Assembly (NCBI GenBank): GCA_026004655.1
Contig: BPJO01000003.1
Location: 58,254 to 122,253 of the forward strand
Direction: 5' to 3'
Source of the DNA: Phycisphaerae bacterium
GTDB taxonomy: Bacteria; Planctomycetota; Phycisphaerae; Tepidisphaerales; Tepidisphaeraceae
DNA length: 64,000 nucleotides
Under the pieces are notes generated by a model. It did no database searches and was not told the DNA's origin. It was given only the letters and a program-made list of their open reading frames with translations. Shown here piece after piece: positions 33,120 through 42,147 of this stretch. The stretch's first letter is position 1; every line of letters starts with the position of its first letter. Made by a program: the position numbers and the translations under genes.

Positions 33120-33624
33120 GGGTAAGTTTTCGGCTTTTGGGAAGAATCCCTCAGATGGAAATGACCCTGTTCGCAGAGGATAACGAATCTTTCGACATTC
33201 GCTTTGAGGTCTTCCCATTTTTGGCGGATCTGATCGGCTTCTTCGGGATCGACGGAATGATCGTCTTCGACGCTTTGCGTGACGCTGTCGAGAAGGGCTG
33301 AAAAATCTCGTACTAGCGTACGTGATTGACGGTAGAGACTAGCGTCGGTGTCGTGGGTTTGCTTTTCGATAGGGGGATTGGTGACAAAGAACCCTCCGGC
33401 CTCATTACAGAGATACCGGATGAGTCGGATGTCTTTGGTGATCTGATACATTTCCCGAACACGGTCAAGAGGGTTTTTGGCCCCGCTTTGGTCGGGATCA
33501 TCGTCATTTGCGGGAGGTTCACACCATTTATAGACCAACGCTGCGGACACTTTCAGCGCAGCGGCAACGGCTTTCACACCCCGGTTCTTCGACCCGCCTG
33601 TCGGATGACTTCATAAGATTTCAT
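33116..33624 (-). CDS. Phage CII/CP76-like regulatory protein (frameshifted near start)
   Basis: ATG 33624 begins MKSYEVIRQAGRRTGV; a surplus GT (near 33587-33592) shifts the frame, after which KAVAAALKVSAALVYKWCEPP continues. About 168 residues. The helix-turn-helix-like start and the block NPLDRVREMYQITKDIRLIRYLCNEAGGFFVTNPP match phage regulatory CII (CP76) type proteins, although no phage genes surround it. The rest is acidic and helical. Its stop TGA overlaps the ATG of the glycosidase gene (ATGA), so the two are probably translationally coupled and it may regulate that glycan-degrading gene. Confidence 0.7.
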
Positions 33625-33705
33625 GGCAAGATTCTACCGTCAAGACCGCTTGGCGCGCATAATCGAATTCGCGATGCTGTCATTTTTACAACAAGAGGAG
33701 ACCCT

Positions 33706-34470
33706 TTGAAGACGATTCTTACACTTGCCGTGACTGCCTTTTTGAGTACCGGGGTTGTTGCCCAGGAACAGGCTTCGAACACAGGGCTTGCGTCTACGAC
33801 CGCCCCGACAACCAATCCCGCAGACCTCGCCGCGGTCAAAAGACGCCTTAGACCGATACAACAAAGCCGTCGAGGACGGGCGGGTCCAGGATATGATCGA
33901 CTCGATCGCCACCACCAATCCCACTCAGAAAAAGGCGTTGGTGTTGATGGGACGACTGACCACCGCCAGCGGGGAGCTTTACGAAACCACCAAAGCCAAG
34001 TTCGGTGCCGAAGGTATGGAAAAACGAGGGGCGTGGATAAATCAGCTTTCCAAGGGGCTTTTCCACTTTTACCTGTGGATCAGCTTCAGATTAGCATTTC
34101 CGGTGAAACAGCTGCCTTGACCACGACCCAAGGTCAGCCTTTGCCTTTTACTTTGAAAAAGCAGTCGGACAGCACACCTGGAAAATTGACGGTTTCGTTC
34201 CTGCAGCTGACGGACCAACAACTAGCCGATCAGACCAAAATTCTGGACGCGGTGATCGAAGCATTTAATCAGACCGCTAAGGATGTAGAAGCCGGGTATA
34301 TCCGTTCGCCGGATGAGGTATTGGTGTTAATGCAACACCGGGCTCAAAAGGGCTATGCGGCAAGGATCCAGATACAACAGATCGAGGAAGCGATGAAAAA
34401 TGCAGCAACCGAACCGACGACCAACCGACCGTCGGAAGTCCCATCGGATATCACCGCTCCACAGCAGTAA
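33706..34470 (+). CDS. Exported protein of unknown function (frameshifted twice)
   Basis: TTG 33706, with GAGGAG five bases upstream, begins a signal peptide (MKTILTLAVTAFLSTGVVAQ). Breaks at AAAA 33838-33841 and about 34051-34058 separate three pieces: a Thr/Ala-rich linker; ALDRYNKAVEDGRVQDMIDSI...KKALVLMGRLTTASGEL; then ISISGETAALTTTQGQPLPFTL and a helical C-terminus. Corrected length is about 254 residues. The central ETAALTT...F-L strands resemble SnoaL/nuclear-transport-factor-like domains only loosely. It is 21 bp upstream of ksgA. Confidence 0.5.
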   Translation: MKTILTLAVTAFLSTGVVAQEQASNTGLASTTAPTTNPADLAAVKRRLRPIQQSRRGRAGPGYDRLDRHHQSHSEKGVGVDGTTDHRQRGALRNHQSQVRCRRYGKTRGVDKSAFQGAFPLLPVDQLQISISGETAALTTTQGQPLPFTLKKQSDSTPGKLTVSFLQLTDQQLADQTKILDAVIEAFNQTAKDVEAGYIRSPDEVLVLMQHRAQKGYAARIQIQQIEEAMKNAATEPTTNRPSEVPSDITAPQQ

Positions 34471-34491
34471 GCTGTTGTCAAACCAAGATTT

Positions 34492-35388
34492 ATGGCACAA
34501 TCCAAGCAGCAGATCCGCGCGCACCTGGCGTCGGCAGGTTTGCAGCCCAAACACCGGTTCGGCCAGAACTTCATGATCGACCAGAACCTGGTCCGATTGA
34601 TTGCCGACACCGCCCGGATTACGCCACAAGATCTGATCATTGAAGTCGGACCCGGGACCGGAACCCTGACCGAAGAACTGCTGGATCGGGGGGCACGAGT
34701 CGTTGCTGTCGAGATTGATCGGGACTTGGCTGACCATTTGACCGATTATTTCGCGCAAAACGATCGTTTGAGTATCATCCGGGGTGACGCTCTGGATGGG
34801 AAACATGCGATTCATCCAATGCTCCGGGAGCAGATCGCCAAGGCCCGGACTCTTCCAGAGCGAACGGTCAAATTGGTCGCTAATCTACCGTATAATATTG
34901 CTTCACCTCTGGTGATTGATTTATTGATTGAAGGGGTCCATGAGTTGGTCTTTACTGTTCAAAAAGAAGTTGCAGAACGGCTCAAGGCTCGGTCCGGAAC
35001 GGATGCCTATGGTCCTTTGACGGTCATGGCCCGGATGATGTCAGAAGTGGAAATGTTGAGAGTGCTTCCCCCGGGGGCATTTTGGCCTGTGCCGAAAATC
35101 GAGTCGGCTTTGGTAAGGATGCAGCGGAATGACCGGCTGGGCGTCCGAGCCCGTGAGTTCGGGATGTTCGTTCACAAACTGTTTTCATTCCGACGCAAAA
35201 CGCTTCGCAAGTCCCTTGAGATGGTGGGCTACGATTCTGAAACGATTCTGAAGGAAATGGGGATGGATGCCAATCAACGGGCAGAAACCCTGGAACCTGA
35301 AGTGTTATGGCAAATCTTCAATCGGATTTCCCCGTCGACTGAGAAATCAACAGGCCAGAAGCCGATTCACTTCGAACCGCAGCAATAA
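34492..35388 (+). CDS. ksgA: 16S rRNA dimethyladenosine transferase KsgA (RsmA)
   Basis: Dimethylates A1518 and A1519 of 16S rRNA late in 30S assembly. 298 residues. Seen: KHRFGQNFMIDQNLV, the SAM-binding EVGPGTGTLTEELL, VAVEIDRDLA, the target-binding NLPYNIASPLV (NLPY), and VPKIESALVRM with FSFRRKTLRKSL near the end. Uninterrupted. The 3' end overlaps the convergent DUF4149 gene by 71 bp. Confidence 0.96.
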   Translation: MAQSKQQIRAHLASAGLQPKHRFGQNFMIDQNLVRLIADTARITPQDLIIEVGPGTGTLTEELLDRGARVVAVEIDRDLADHLTDYFAQNDRLSIIRGDALDGKHAIHPMLREQIAKARTLPERTVKLVANLPYNIASPLVIDLLIEGVHELVFTVQKEVAERLKARSGTDAYGPLTVMARMMSEVEMLRVLPPGAFWPVPKIESALVRMQRNDRLGVRAREFGMFVHKLFSFRRKTLRKSLEMVGYDSETILKEMGMDANQRAETLEPEVLWQIFNRISPSTEKSTGQKPIHFEPQQ

Positions 35389-35809
35389 AAGATACAAATG
35401 CCACCAATACCAGTACAGCCAGTAGGTTGTAAAGTTTTTCGCTGGTTTTGTGCAGTTGGGCAAATCGTTCACCCGATTCGATGACTTGGCCGGTGGTCAT
35501 ATGCATGATCTGAGGGGTTAGATAAGTGTAAGAAACCGTTGACAACGTTACTGCAAGGATCAGACTGATCAAAAGTATTTTTTTGGCGCGGGAACAACTG
35601 TACATTCGCCAGACAAACGTTAGTACGACTGCGATCAACCCAAGACCGATCTGATATGGTTCGAATCGTGAAAACAGAATGGGTCCGACCTGGGCCCCGA
35701 TTCCTCGGTTGTATCGAAAAATCGAAATCAGCGAAATAAACAACGTAATCAACCCTCCCAACCACAGGGCAACAGACAAACCGATTAGATATGGAAGCAA
35801 GCGTTTCAT
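35318..35809 (-). CDS. DUF4149-like membrane protein
   Basis: 163 residues with four TM helices (LLPYLIGLSVALWLGGLITLF, IGLGLIAVVLTFVWRMY, KILLISLILAVTLSTVSYTYL, LLAVLVLVAFVSFI). FARLHKTSEKLYNL-like helix (residues about 119-132, FAQLHKTSEKLYNLLAV) and the overall plan match the DUF4149 family of small inner-membrane proteins, function unknown. The stop lies inside the end of ksgA on the other strand. It overlaps the upstream GT-C-like gene by 4 bp, so they are likely one operon. Confidence 0.75.
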   Translation of the reverse strand: MKRLLPYLIGLSVALWLGGLITLFISLISIFRYNRGIGAQVGPILFSRFEPYQIGLGLIAVVLTFVWRMYSCSRAKKILLISLILAVTLSTVSYTYLTPQIMHMTTGQVIESGERFAQLHKTSEKLYNLLAVLVLVAFVSFIAAVRSESASGLLISQSTGKSD

Positions 35810-37561
35810 ATTTGAGACTCCAATATACGCCGGGTTCGGTGAATCGCCCGGGGGTTGTCAGAGGCTTGCGACAATTTGCCCCGATTACGTCGGGCCAACG
35901 GAGTCAGCATAACATATGAAAAGACGCCCAGAACGACCAAAACAGCCCAGCCGATATCGGGGTGCGTGTTTCGAATAAACTGATTCAACCGTATGACAAA
36001 GCCGTCCCCGTCAAAAAGCCAGGGGATCGATTCGTGTAACAATCGGTCTAATGAGTTCAAATCCCCCCTCCGGAACATGATCTGCCAAGTCATCAAGGTG
36101 GTTAAAACGGTGCAGAACAACCCCCCCCCCCCCCCCCAGCAAAGCTGTCCCCCAACGAATGCCCGATACAAATACTCGCAACTCCTGCAGCAAACAGGAG
36201 ATATCGTTCATGAATCTGACAAGGGATGGCATAAAAAACGCTAACCAGGGTGTCACCAACGCCACGAGAAACCGGGTGCTATTTCTCTTATCTTGCCTAG
36301 CCAGAGCCCAACCACTGAGCACAAAGAAAAACCCTAGAATAATCAACAAAAAGACTCTTAAGGTGATTTCTAAGCCGACTATCTGAAAGACGACCACGGA
36401 CGGGCCTTGATCTGCAGACCAACCGTACCGTTTTTGTAACAATCCGGGCAGGTTACTCGTCACGCCCACAATCATTTTCGGCCAATGGTCCGTCCCGTAC
36501 AGATAACTTGCATCAAACCACGCGTAGCAGGTTCCAAACACCCACATGGATGCAAACGACAACGTCCCCATCAATCCGAATACCCATTTCCCTAGCGGAA
36601 AAATAGAAACTTGTGCCAACTTCGGGCTCCAACGTGTCCATTTCAAAATGAACAGGGACAACCCCAGAATCAGTGGTGCCCCGGACGTCAGGGTTGCTGG
36701 GAAATGAAGATGCCTGAATCCGAAATCATCGATATAGGTTAACGTCCATCCCGACGTAACAAGACCAAAAACCGTCATAAAACCCAGGAGCATTTCCAAA
36801 GGCGCTTTCCATCGTCCCTGAAACACAGGCCAAAGGATCAGGACCGACATCACAAACAACTGTTGACCTTTGAACAACGCGCCAATTCCCAGCACCATCC
36901 CGGCCAAAAACCATCGATCGATCCGACAAAAATAGACCGACCACAGGAACGGGGGAATGATCCAAATATCCCCACTAGGCCAACCATGGGCAGAATTGAT
37001 CATCGCGACGTTGAACCACAGCAACAATCCGCTTAAAAACCCGAGACCGACCGATTTTTCCAGACTTGCTCCGGTCTTTCGCACCACCTGATGCACCAAC
37101 AAAAACGCAGCAATAACGCCCAACAGTTCAATTGTGGTATTAAACCATCGATAAAAACTGTAAAACGTGTCGATCGCGTCCAAGTCTTTGGTGGTGTTCC
37201 AACGTTTGATCCACTGGTAAGGTAGGGTTTGGTGATTATATGCAACCCAAAGCGTGTTCACCGCTAGTCTGGCAGGGGCGTAATCGATCCATAATCGGTT
37301 GTTCCTGTCCTGAATCCCCACGTCATCATAAGTGTCAAGAAAAGATCGTCCCTTGTCATGAATATTGTAATACGTATACGCACCCCACAACCAGTTGCGT
37401 TCGATGTCCGAAAAATGAACAGGAATACTGGTTCGAAACCACCAATGTCGAAAATCGATCCCCGTGCGGACCGCAAACCCGGCAATCCCAAATAACGCGA
37501 TCCAAACGATCACTTTACGCCACACTCGCTCAGGGCTGGCAGATAGAGACGTTTCCACCAT
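35806..37561 (-). CDS. Polytopic membrane protein, GT-C-like, with 17-G tract frameshift
   Basis: A multi-TM protein of about 584 residues once the frame is corrected. Seen: an N-terminal TM helix, a periplasmic loop with RLWIDYAPARLAVNTLW, several helices, GDIWIIPPFLWSVYFCRIDRWFLAG, LFKGQQLFVMSVLI, and WPKMIVGVTSNLPGLLQKRYGW. The same plan occurs in the gene directly upstream (37561), so they are paralogs. Near the C-terminus a 17-base homopolymer (36121-36137) puts the last 110 codons out of frame; with 16, 13 or 19 bases the protein continues as LFCTVLTTLMTWQ to a stop at 35806. The architecture resembles membrane-embedded GT-C (PMT/DUF2029-type) glycosyltransferases. The donor and acceptor are unknown. 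Confidence 0.7.
36121..36137. repeat. 17-bp poly-C tract (poly-G on coding strand)
   Basis: Seventeen consecutive C inside the coding region of the membrane protein at 35806. It is nearly three times longer than any other G/C run seen in the window and sits where the paralog has an ordinary coding segment (residues around GWLVLGGMFVM). Typical of slippage-prone contingency tracts, though an assembly artefact is possible. Confidence 0.85.
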
Positions 37562-39231
37562 CAGATCTCCCTGACGCGTCGTTTACTGATCAATCCCCAT
37601 ACCGCCACAGCCAATCCCATTAGCAGCCCCCAGGCAATTCCGGGATGTGTCGGTTCTACCAGATACCGAATAAAACCCCATACTTGAACAGGGACTACCT
37701 CCCAAGGCAATGGCGGAATCGAAGACCAGTCCGAAACGGGAATGCGGTTCGAAAGCAAAGCGGTATGAATGGTGGACGCAAACCCCAGCATCACGAACAT
37801 CCCGCCTAAAACCAACCAACCCCACCCTGCTACAAGAAACATCGGCACGCAGGCTGAAAAATACAACAGGTAACGCTCATGGATCTGTCCGGGGATGGCA
37901 TAAAAAATCAGCCAAGGTAGACAAAGCCCGATCACCACCCGTGGGTCACGCTGACGGTATCGGACGGCTGATCCTAGTGCACAAATCAGACACAAGACCG
38001 TGAAAATACCCAACAACAAAGTTCGCATCGTGAGTACGTGTCCGTGAACCTCAAACAAAGGCTCGTGAAGATTTTGCCAACCAAAGGTGGTCAACAACGC
38101 TGGCAAATTCGAAGTCGTCCCCATATACATCGCAGGGTAATTCCACGTGCCTACTCCGAATCCCGCCTGCAACCAATAGTCCGTTCCTCCGAACCATTTC
38201 ATGCCCAGCCACGCACTCGATACCACCGCCAACATCAGAAGCGATAAGGAATAACGTTTAAAAATGACCCGCGATGCCAAACCGAAAATCAGGACCTGGG
38301 ACGTCATAAAAACAATTGCCAGCCAATTGATTTCTCTCTGGAAGAGGTCAAATACGCGTGTGGAAGGGTGTTCCGGGTCGAGGCGAGTCAAAATCCAGGG
38401 AAGTCCGACCAGAACGATGCCCCCGGCAGTTCCACCGATCAATCGGATCGCACCCCGCCAGTCACCCAAAAACAGCGCATAAACGGGGAATACCCATGCG
38501 ACCATCAGAAGCTGACCCTTAAGCGTCGCTCCCAAGCCCAGAAGCAGACCGGCCGTTAACCAGAATCGTTTGAAACAGGCATATACCGCGAAGAAAAAAA
38601 ACGGCATCGGCCAGATGTCCCATTGAGGCCAGGCATGAGCATTCAGCAAAACCAGCGGATTCAACCAGACCAACGCTGAAACCACCAAACCGATCCCGGT
38701 TCCGATGAACCAGTTCGGGTTCGGACCATTTCTCCAGCGAACCACCTCGCGTGCAACAAAAAACGCTCCGATGGCCGTTGCCAGGCCTATCAACGAATTG
38801 ATTGTCAGGACCGGTCGATGGAACGCTAACGTTGGTTCGCGAGATTCCGGAAGTGTTCCGTCCTCATTATTTTTTTTGGAATAAACCCAACCGGTCATGA
38901 CCGCGAGGCGTAAGGGCGCATAGTCCAGACGCCTTTGTGCCTGTTCGGCCGGACCGATACGTTCGTACAAACTGAAATAACCCGACCGGTTCGCTTCAAT
39001 TCCCCATCGAAAACCGTTATTCACGTCATACTGAAACCGGATCGGATAAGTCCAGTTCCATACCTGATCCCTCAACCACAATCCGCTGATGACCAGTCCG
39101 AGCACCACTGTTGCAAGCAAAACAAGTCTAACGATGGTGTGCAGGTGTTCGGGACGAACGAATCGACGGGTCAAATCCGATTGATCCAAACGATCGACGG
39201 GTGTTGTGATAGCATCGTCACGATCGGTCAT
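37561..39231 (-). CDS. Polytopic membrane protein, GT-C glycosyltransferase-like
   Basis: 556 residues with about ten or more TM helices, uninterrupted. After a first helix (LVLLATVVLGLVISGLWL) is a loop with RFQYDVNNGFRWGIEAN and RRLDYAPLRLAVMTGW, then WPQWDIWPMPFFFFAVYACF, LLLGLGATLKGQLLMVAWVF, GTSNLPALL-type segment (MGTTSNLPALLTTFGW) and RYLLYFSACVPMFLVAGWGW. The short acidic/aromatic loops between helices and the Arg-rich end fit a GT-C fold. The GT-C assignment is an inference. Its TGA overlaps the ATG of the downstream paralog, indicating coupled translation. Confidence 0.7.
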   Translation of the reverse strand: MTDRDDAITTPVDRLDQSDLTRRFVRPEHLHTIVRLVLLATVVLGLVISGLWLRDQVWNWTYPIRFQYDVNNGFRWGIEANRSGYFSLYERIGPAEQAQRRLDYAPLRLAVMTGWVYSKKNNEDGTLPESREPTLAFHRPVLTINSLIGLATAIGAFFVAREVVRWRNGPNPNWFIGTGIGLVVSALVWLNPLVLLNAHAWPQWDIWPMPFFFFAVYACFKRFWLTAGLLLGLGATLKGQLLMVAWVFPVYALFLGDWRGAIRLIGGTAGGIVLVGLPWILTRLDPEHPSTRVFDLFQREINWLAIVFMTSQVLIFGLASRVIFKRYSLSLLMLAVVSSAWLGMKWFGGTDYWLQAGFGVGTWNYPAMYMGTTSNLPALLTTFGWQNLHEPLFEVHGHVLTMRTLLLGIFTVLCLICALGSAVRYRQRDPRVVIGLCLPWLIFYAIPGQIHERYLLYFSACVPMFLVAGWGWLVLGGMFVMLGFASTIHTALLSNRIPVSDWSSIPPLPWEVVPVQVWGFIRYLVEPTHPGIAWGLLMGLAVAVWGLISKRRVREI

Positions 39232-39328
39232 GTATTCCTGTGATACCGATCAGAAGGCAAATGGTTGAAGCATCAATACCCATAATTCCGGCAGGCAATA
39301 GGGATTTTGCAATTTCATGAAGTGGGAA

Positions 39329-40636
39329 TCAGGGAAAAATACCTTTGAGCCGAACCGCTTCGGCGACCCGTCCGACCGCGATGGTATAGGCAGCCGTTCG
39401 GTAGTCGCAGTCGGATTCATCGGCTTTGGCGTTGACGGTATCGAACGCGCGATTCATGACCCGTTGTAGTTCGGCGCGGACCCGGTCCAGATCCCAGAAA
39501 TAGTTGTCCAATCCCTGAACCCATTCAAAATAACTGACCGTAACTCCTCCCGCGTTGGCCAGGATATCCGGAAGAACCGTCACCCCTTGTTCGCAGAGGA
39601 TTTGATCGGCTTCGGGGGTGGTCGGTCCGTTGGCGGCTTCGACCACGATTTTGGCTTGTATATGAGGGGCGATGGTCGAATCGATCGTGTTTTCTCTCGC
39701 TGCCGGGATCAGAACATCACACTCACAGGTGAGCAGTTCTTCGTTCGAGATCGCGTCCCCCTCTGGGTAATCGGTTAACTGACCATTTTCCCGGTAGTAT
39801 TGACCGGCCGATTCGATATCGATCCCGTTTTCATTGAAAATACCCCCGAACTTGTCAGAAATGGCTATGACCTGCGCTCCCAGCTCGTCCAGTAACCTTG
39901 ACGCATGAAAACCAACTTGTCCGAAACCCTGCACGGCGATTTTCATTCCTTCCAGGCTACGATGTTGAGTGACTTCCATAAACCGTTTCAGGACGTACAT
40001 CACCCCTCGTCCGGTGGCTTCTTCACGACCGCACGATCCGCCTAGCGCGACCGGTTTTCCCGTCACAACACTCAACGCCTGCCTGCCGGTCATCATGGAG
40101 TAGGTGTCCAGCATCCAGGCCATGACTTGGGAATCCGTTCCCAGATCCGGAGCAGGGATGTCATCGAACGGACCGATCACGGGCATGATCTCTGCGGTAT
40201 AACGACGGGTCAGGGCTTCTTTTTCATTGAGAGAGAGCTTTTTAACATCGCACACCACGCCACCCTTGGCGCCGCCATAGGGCAGTTCAACCAGCGCATT
40301 TTTCCAAGTCTGAAGCATCGCCAAGGCCATCACTTCATCACGGTCCACTTCCGTATCAAATCTTAGACCCCCTTTAAAAGGTCCACGGGCATTGTTGTGC
40401 TGAACACGATATCCGGTAAAGACCTGGATCGAACCGTTATCCATCCTGACCGGGCAACTGACGGTCAACACTCGTTTAGGAGATGACAAATATGCCCGGT
40501 ACAACGGATCCAAGCCCATTGTTTGATACACCCGGTCGAAAAAGAAGTTGGCGTTGCGCCAAAACTTGTTGATCTCATCCGGTTTATGCGCCAACTGATC
40601 GAATCGTCGTCCGTTGGGTTGGGATGCGTCAGCCAT
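39329..40636 (-). CDS. gdhA: Glutamate dehydrogenase (Glu/Leu/Phe/Val family)
   Basis: Reversible oxidative deamination of L-glutamate. 435 residues, normal for hexameric GDH. Seen: VRMDNGSIQVFTGYRVQHN, RGPFKGGLRF, LVELPYGGAKGGV (catalytic Lys), IPAPDLGTDSQVMAW, the Rossmann region VQGFGQVGFHASRLL, and DILANAGGVTVSYFEWVQ. The K-GG-AKGG arrangement is typical of the glutamate-specific branch, but other amino-acid substrates are possible. Coenzyme preference cannot be read reliably. Confidence 0.94.
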   Translation of the reverse strand: MADASQPNGRRFDQLAHKPDEINKFWRNANFFFDRVYQTMGLDPLYRAYLSSPKRVLTVSCPVRMDNGSIQVFTGYRVQHNNARGPFKGGLRFDTEVDRDEVMALAMLQTWKNALVELPYGGAKGGVVCDVKKLSLNEKEALTRRYTAEIMPVIGPFDDIPAPDLGTDSQVMAWMLDTYSMMTGRQALSVVTGKPVALGGSCGREEATGRGVMYVLKRFMEVTQHRSLEGMKIAVQGFGQVGFHASRLLDELGAQVIAISDKFGGIFNENGIDIESAGQYYRENGQLTDYPEGDAISNEELLTCECDVLIPAARENTIDSTIAPHIQAKIVVEAANGPTTPEADQILCEQGVTVLPDILANAGGVTVSYFEWVQGLDNYFWDLDRVRAELQRVMNRAFDTVNAKADESDCDYRTAAYTIAVGRVAEAVRLKGIFP

Positions 40637-40900
40637 ACAAACGTTGTACCGATAATTTCCGGCAGGTAAAATTTAGTCAAAGATATTCGTTTCCCGGTTA
40701 ACAGAGGATTAAAAGTTCTGATTTTCGGAACCTCACCAAGTTTTCCAGACAAGGGTCAAATCATGTCGGGAAGATCGGGACCGGGATCAAGATTTCCTTG
40801 AAAATGATTCGCCTGGTGGGTTCAAGCCTCCCAGACGCTTCGATCGATGCGGGCAGCGCAGGTTTACCCAACTTTCGAAAAGAAAATTGACCGCCACTTT
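40637..40900. other. Divergent intergenic region left of the 40901 dyad
   Basis: Between gdhA and the PDH operon. No gene recognised. A short stem TGGG/CCCA around TTCAAGCCT lies near 40818-40835; a 71-codon open frame on the minus strand is not convincing. Confidence 0.4.
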
Positions 40901-40952
40901 GTAGAACAAAATCAACTGCAGAGGATTTGAACCTCGGTCGATTTTGTTCTAC
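40901..40952. repeat. 13-bp perfect inverted repeat enclosing a tRNA T-arm-like stem
   Basis: GTAGAACAAAATC (40901-40913) and its exact complement GATTTTGTTCTAC (40940-40952) frame an inner GAGG/CCTC stem whose loop reads TTCAAAT on the minus strand, like a tRNA T arm. It lies about 90 bp before pdhA. It could be a structured leader/operator of the PDH operon, or a tRNA fragment. No complete tRNA can be folded. Confidence 0.6.
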
Positions 40953-41040
40953 GATAGGATGACTCAATCGGGGCAACCGTTACCTCGGTGTTGAGTCGGA
41001 CGGTCAACTGACCGAGAAAAATAAAGTGGAGTACACACCC

Positions 41041-42087
41041 ATGACAGTTGCGGACGTAGCGGCACCGGCCAAGTCGGAGGCGGCGGGGGAATCGTCAGAC
41101 GAAGGACACGTAGCACGGCAGCGATTAAGAATGATGCTGCTGATTCGTCGTTTTGAAGAACGTACTTACCAGGAATACACCAAACCGGGTCAGAAAATCG
41201 GTGGGTTCTGCCATCTGTACAGCGGGCAGGAAGCTATCTCCGTCGGTTTAGCTGCTTTGTTTGATAAAAAACGCGACTATCTCATCAACGGTTACCGGTG
41301 TCATGGTCATTCATTGGCGTTAGGAATGGATCCACGGGTAGCTTTTGCGGAGCTGTTCGGAAAAGTGACCGGTTGCTCCAAAGGGAAGGGCGGATCGATG
41401 CACTTTTTTGACGCCTCGGTCGGAAACATGGGGGGGCACGGAATCGTCGGGGGTCAGTTGCCTCTGGGAATCGGTTTAGCATTTGCTCAAAAGTATAAGA
41501 ATACGGGGGGATTCACCGTATGTCTGTTCGGGGACGGGGCTGTCAATCAGGGAACTCACAACGAATCTCTTAATCTGGCATCGCTTTGGAAGCTTCCCGT
41601 CATTTTCATGATTGAAAACAACGGCGTGGCGATGGGTACTGAAGTCCATCGCCATTCTGCTGAGAAAGATCTCGCCAAACGGGGTTTGGGCTACAACATG
41701 CCCACCATGAATGTAGACGGAAATGACCTGGACGTGTTCATCCAGGAAGTTTCTGTCGCCGTCGAAAGGGCACGACGAGGTGAAGGTCCGACCTATATTT
41801 CGGCCAACACTTTCCGTTTCCGAGGACATTCCATGTCCGACTCGATGGCCACATATCGTACCAAAGAGCAACAGGAAGCCGCTAAACAGCGTGACCCGAT
41901 CACACTTTATGCCGATCGTCTGATGAAAAAAGGGCTTCTACATCAGGAACAGTACGAAGCCATGCAGGAAGAGGTTGCTGAACAAATTGCCCGGGCTGCT
42001 GAACAGGCCGATCAGGACCCCCACCCCCCTGTGGAAGATCGGTTTAATGACATTCTGGCGGAAAGTTACCCCTATCAACCCCAATAG
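41041..42087 (+). CDS. pdhA: Pyruvate dehydrogenase E1 component, alpha subunit
   Basis: Thiamine-diphosphate-dependent decarboxylation of pyruvate (alpha subunit of alpha2beta2 E1). ATG 41041 with GGAG upstream gives 348 residues. Seen: RRFEERTYQEYTKPGQKIGGFCHLY, GYRCHGHSLALG, GKGGSMHFFD, GIVGGQLPLGIGLAFA, the ThDP motif GDGAVNQGTHNESLNLA, and the regulatory-loop segment RFRGHSMSDSM. First gene of the four-gene PDH operon. Confidence 0.95.
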   Translation: MTVADVAAPAKSEAAGESSDEGHVARQRLRMMLLIRRFEERTYQEYTKPGQKIGGFCHLYSGQEAISVGLAALFDKKRDYLINGYRCHGHSLALGMDPRVAFAELFGKVTGCSKGKGGSMHFFDASVGNMGGHGIVGGQLPLGIGLAFAQKYKNTGGFTVCLFGDGAVNQGTHNESLNLASLWKLPVIFMIENNGVAMGTEVHRHSAEKDLAKRGLGYNMPTMNVDGNDLDVFIQEVSVAVERARRGEGPTYISANTFRFRGHSMSDSMATYRTKEQQEAAKQRDPITLYADRLMKKGLLHQEQYEAMQEEVAEQIARAAEQADQDPHPPVEDRFNDILAESYPYQPQ

Positions 42088-42147
42088 TGTTGCATCGGAC
42101 GAGACGTAACAGGTTTCAAGACAACGGATCCTTTTGGAATATCAACC

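Noticed and set aside
34492..35388. CRISPR arrays, insertion sequences or phage modules anywhere in the window
   Set aside because: No spaced direct repeats, transposase or integrase motifs were seen.
40901..40952. A complete tRNA gene
   Set aside because: Only a T-arm-like stem is present; acceptor, D and anticodon arms cannot be formed.
40761..40976. 71-codon minus-strand frame covering the inverted repeat before pdhA
   Set aside because: It translates a palindromic, T-arm-like stretch, a known source of false proteins.
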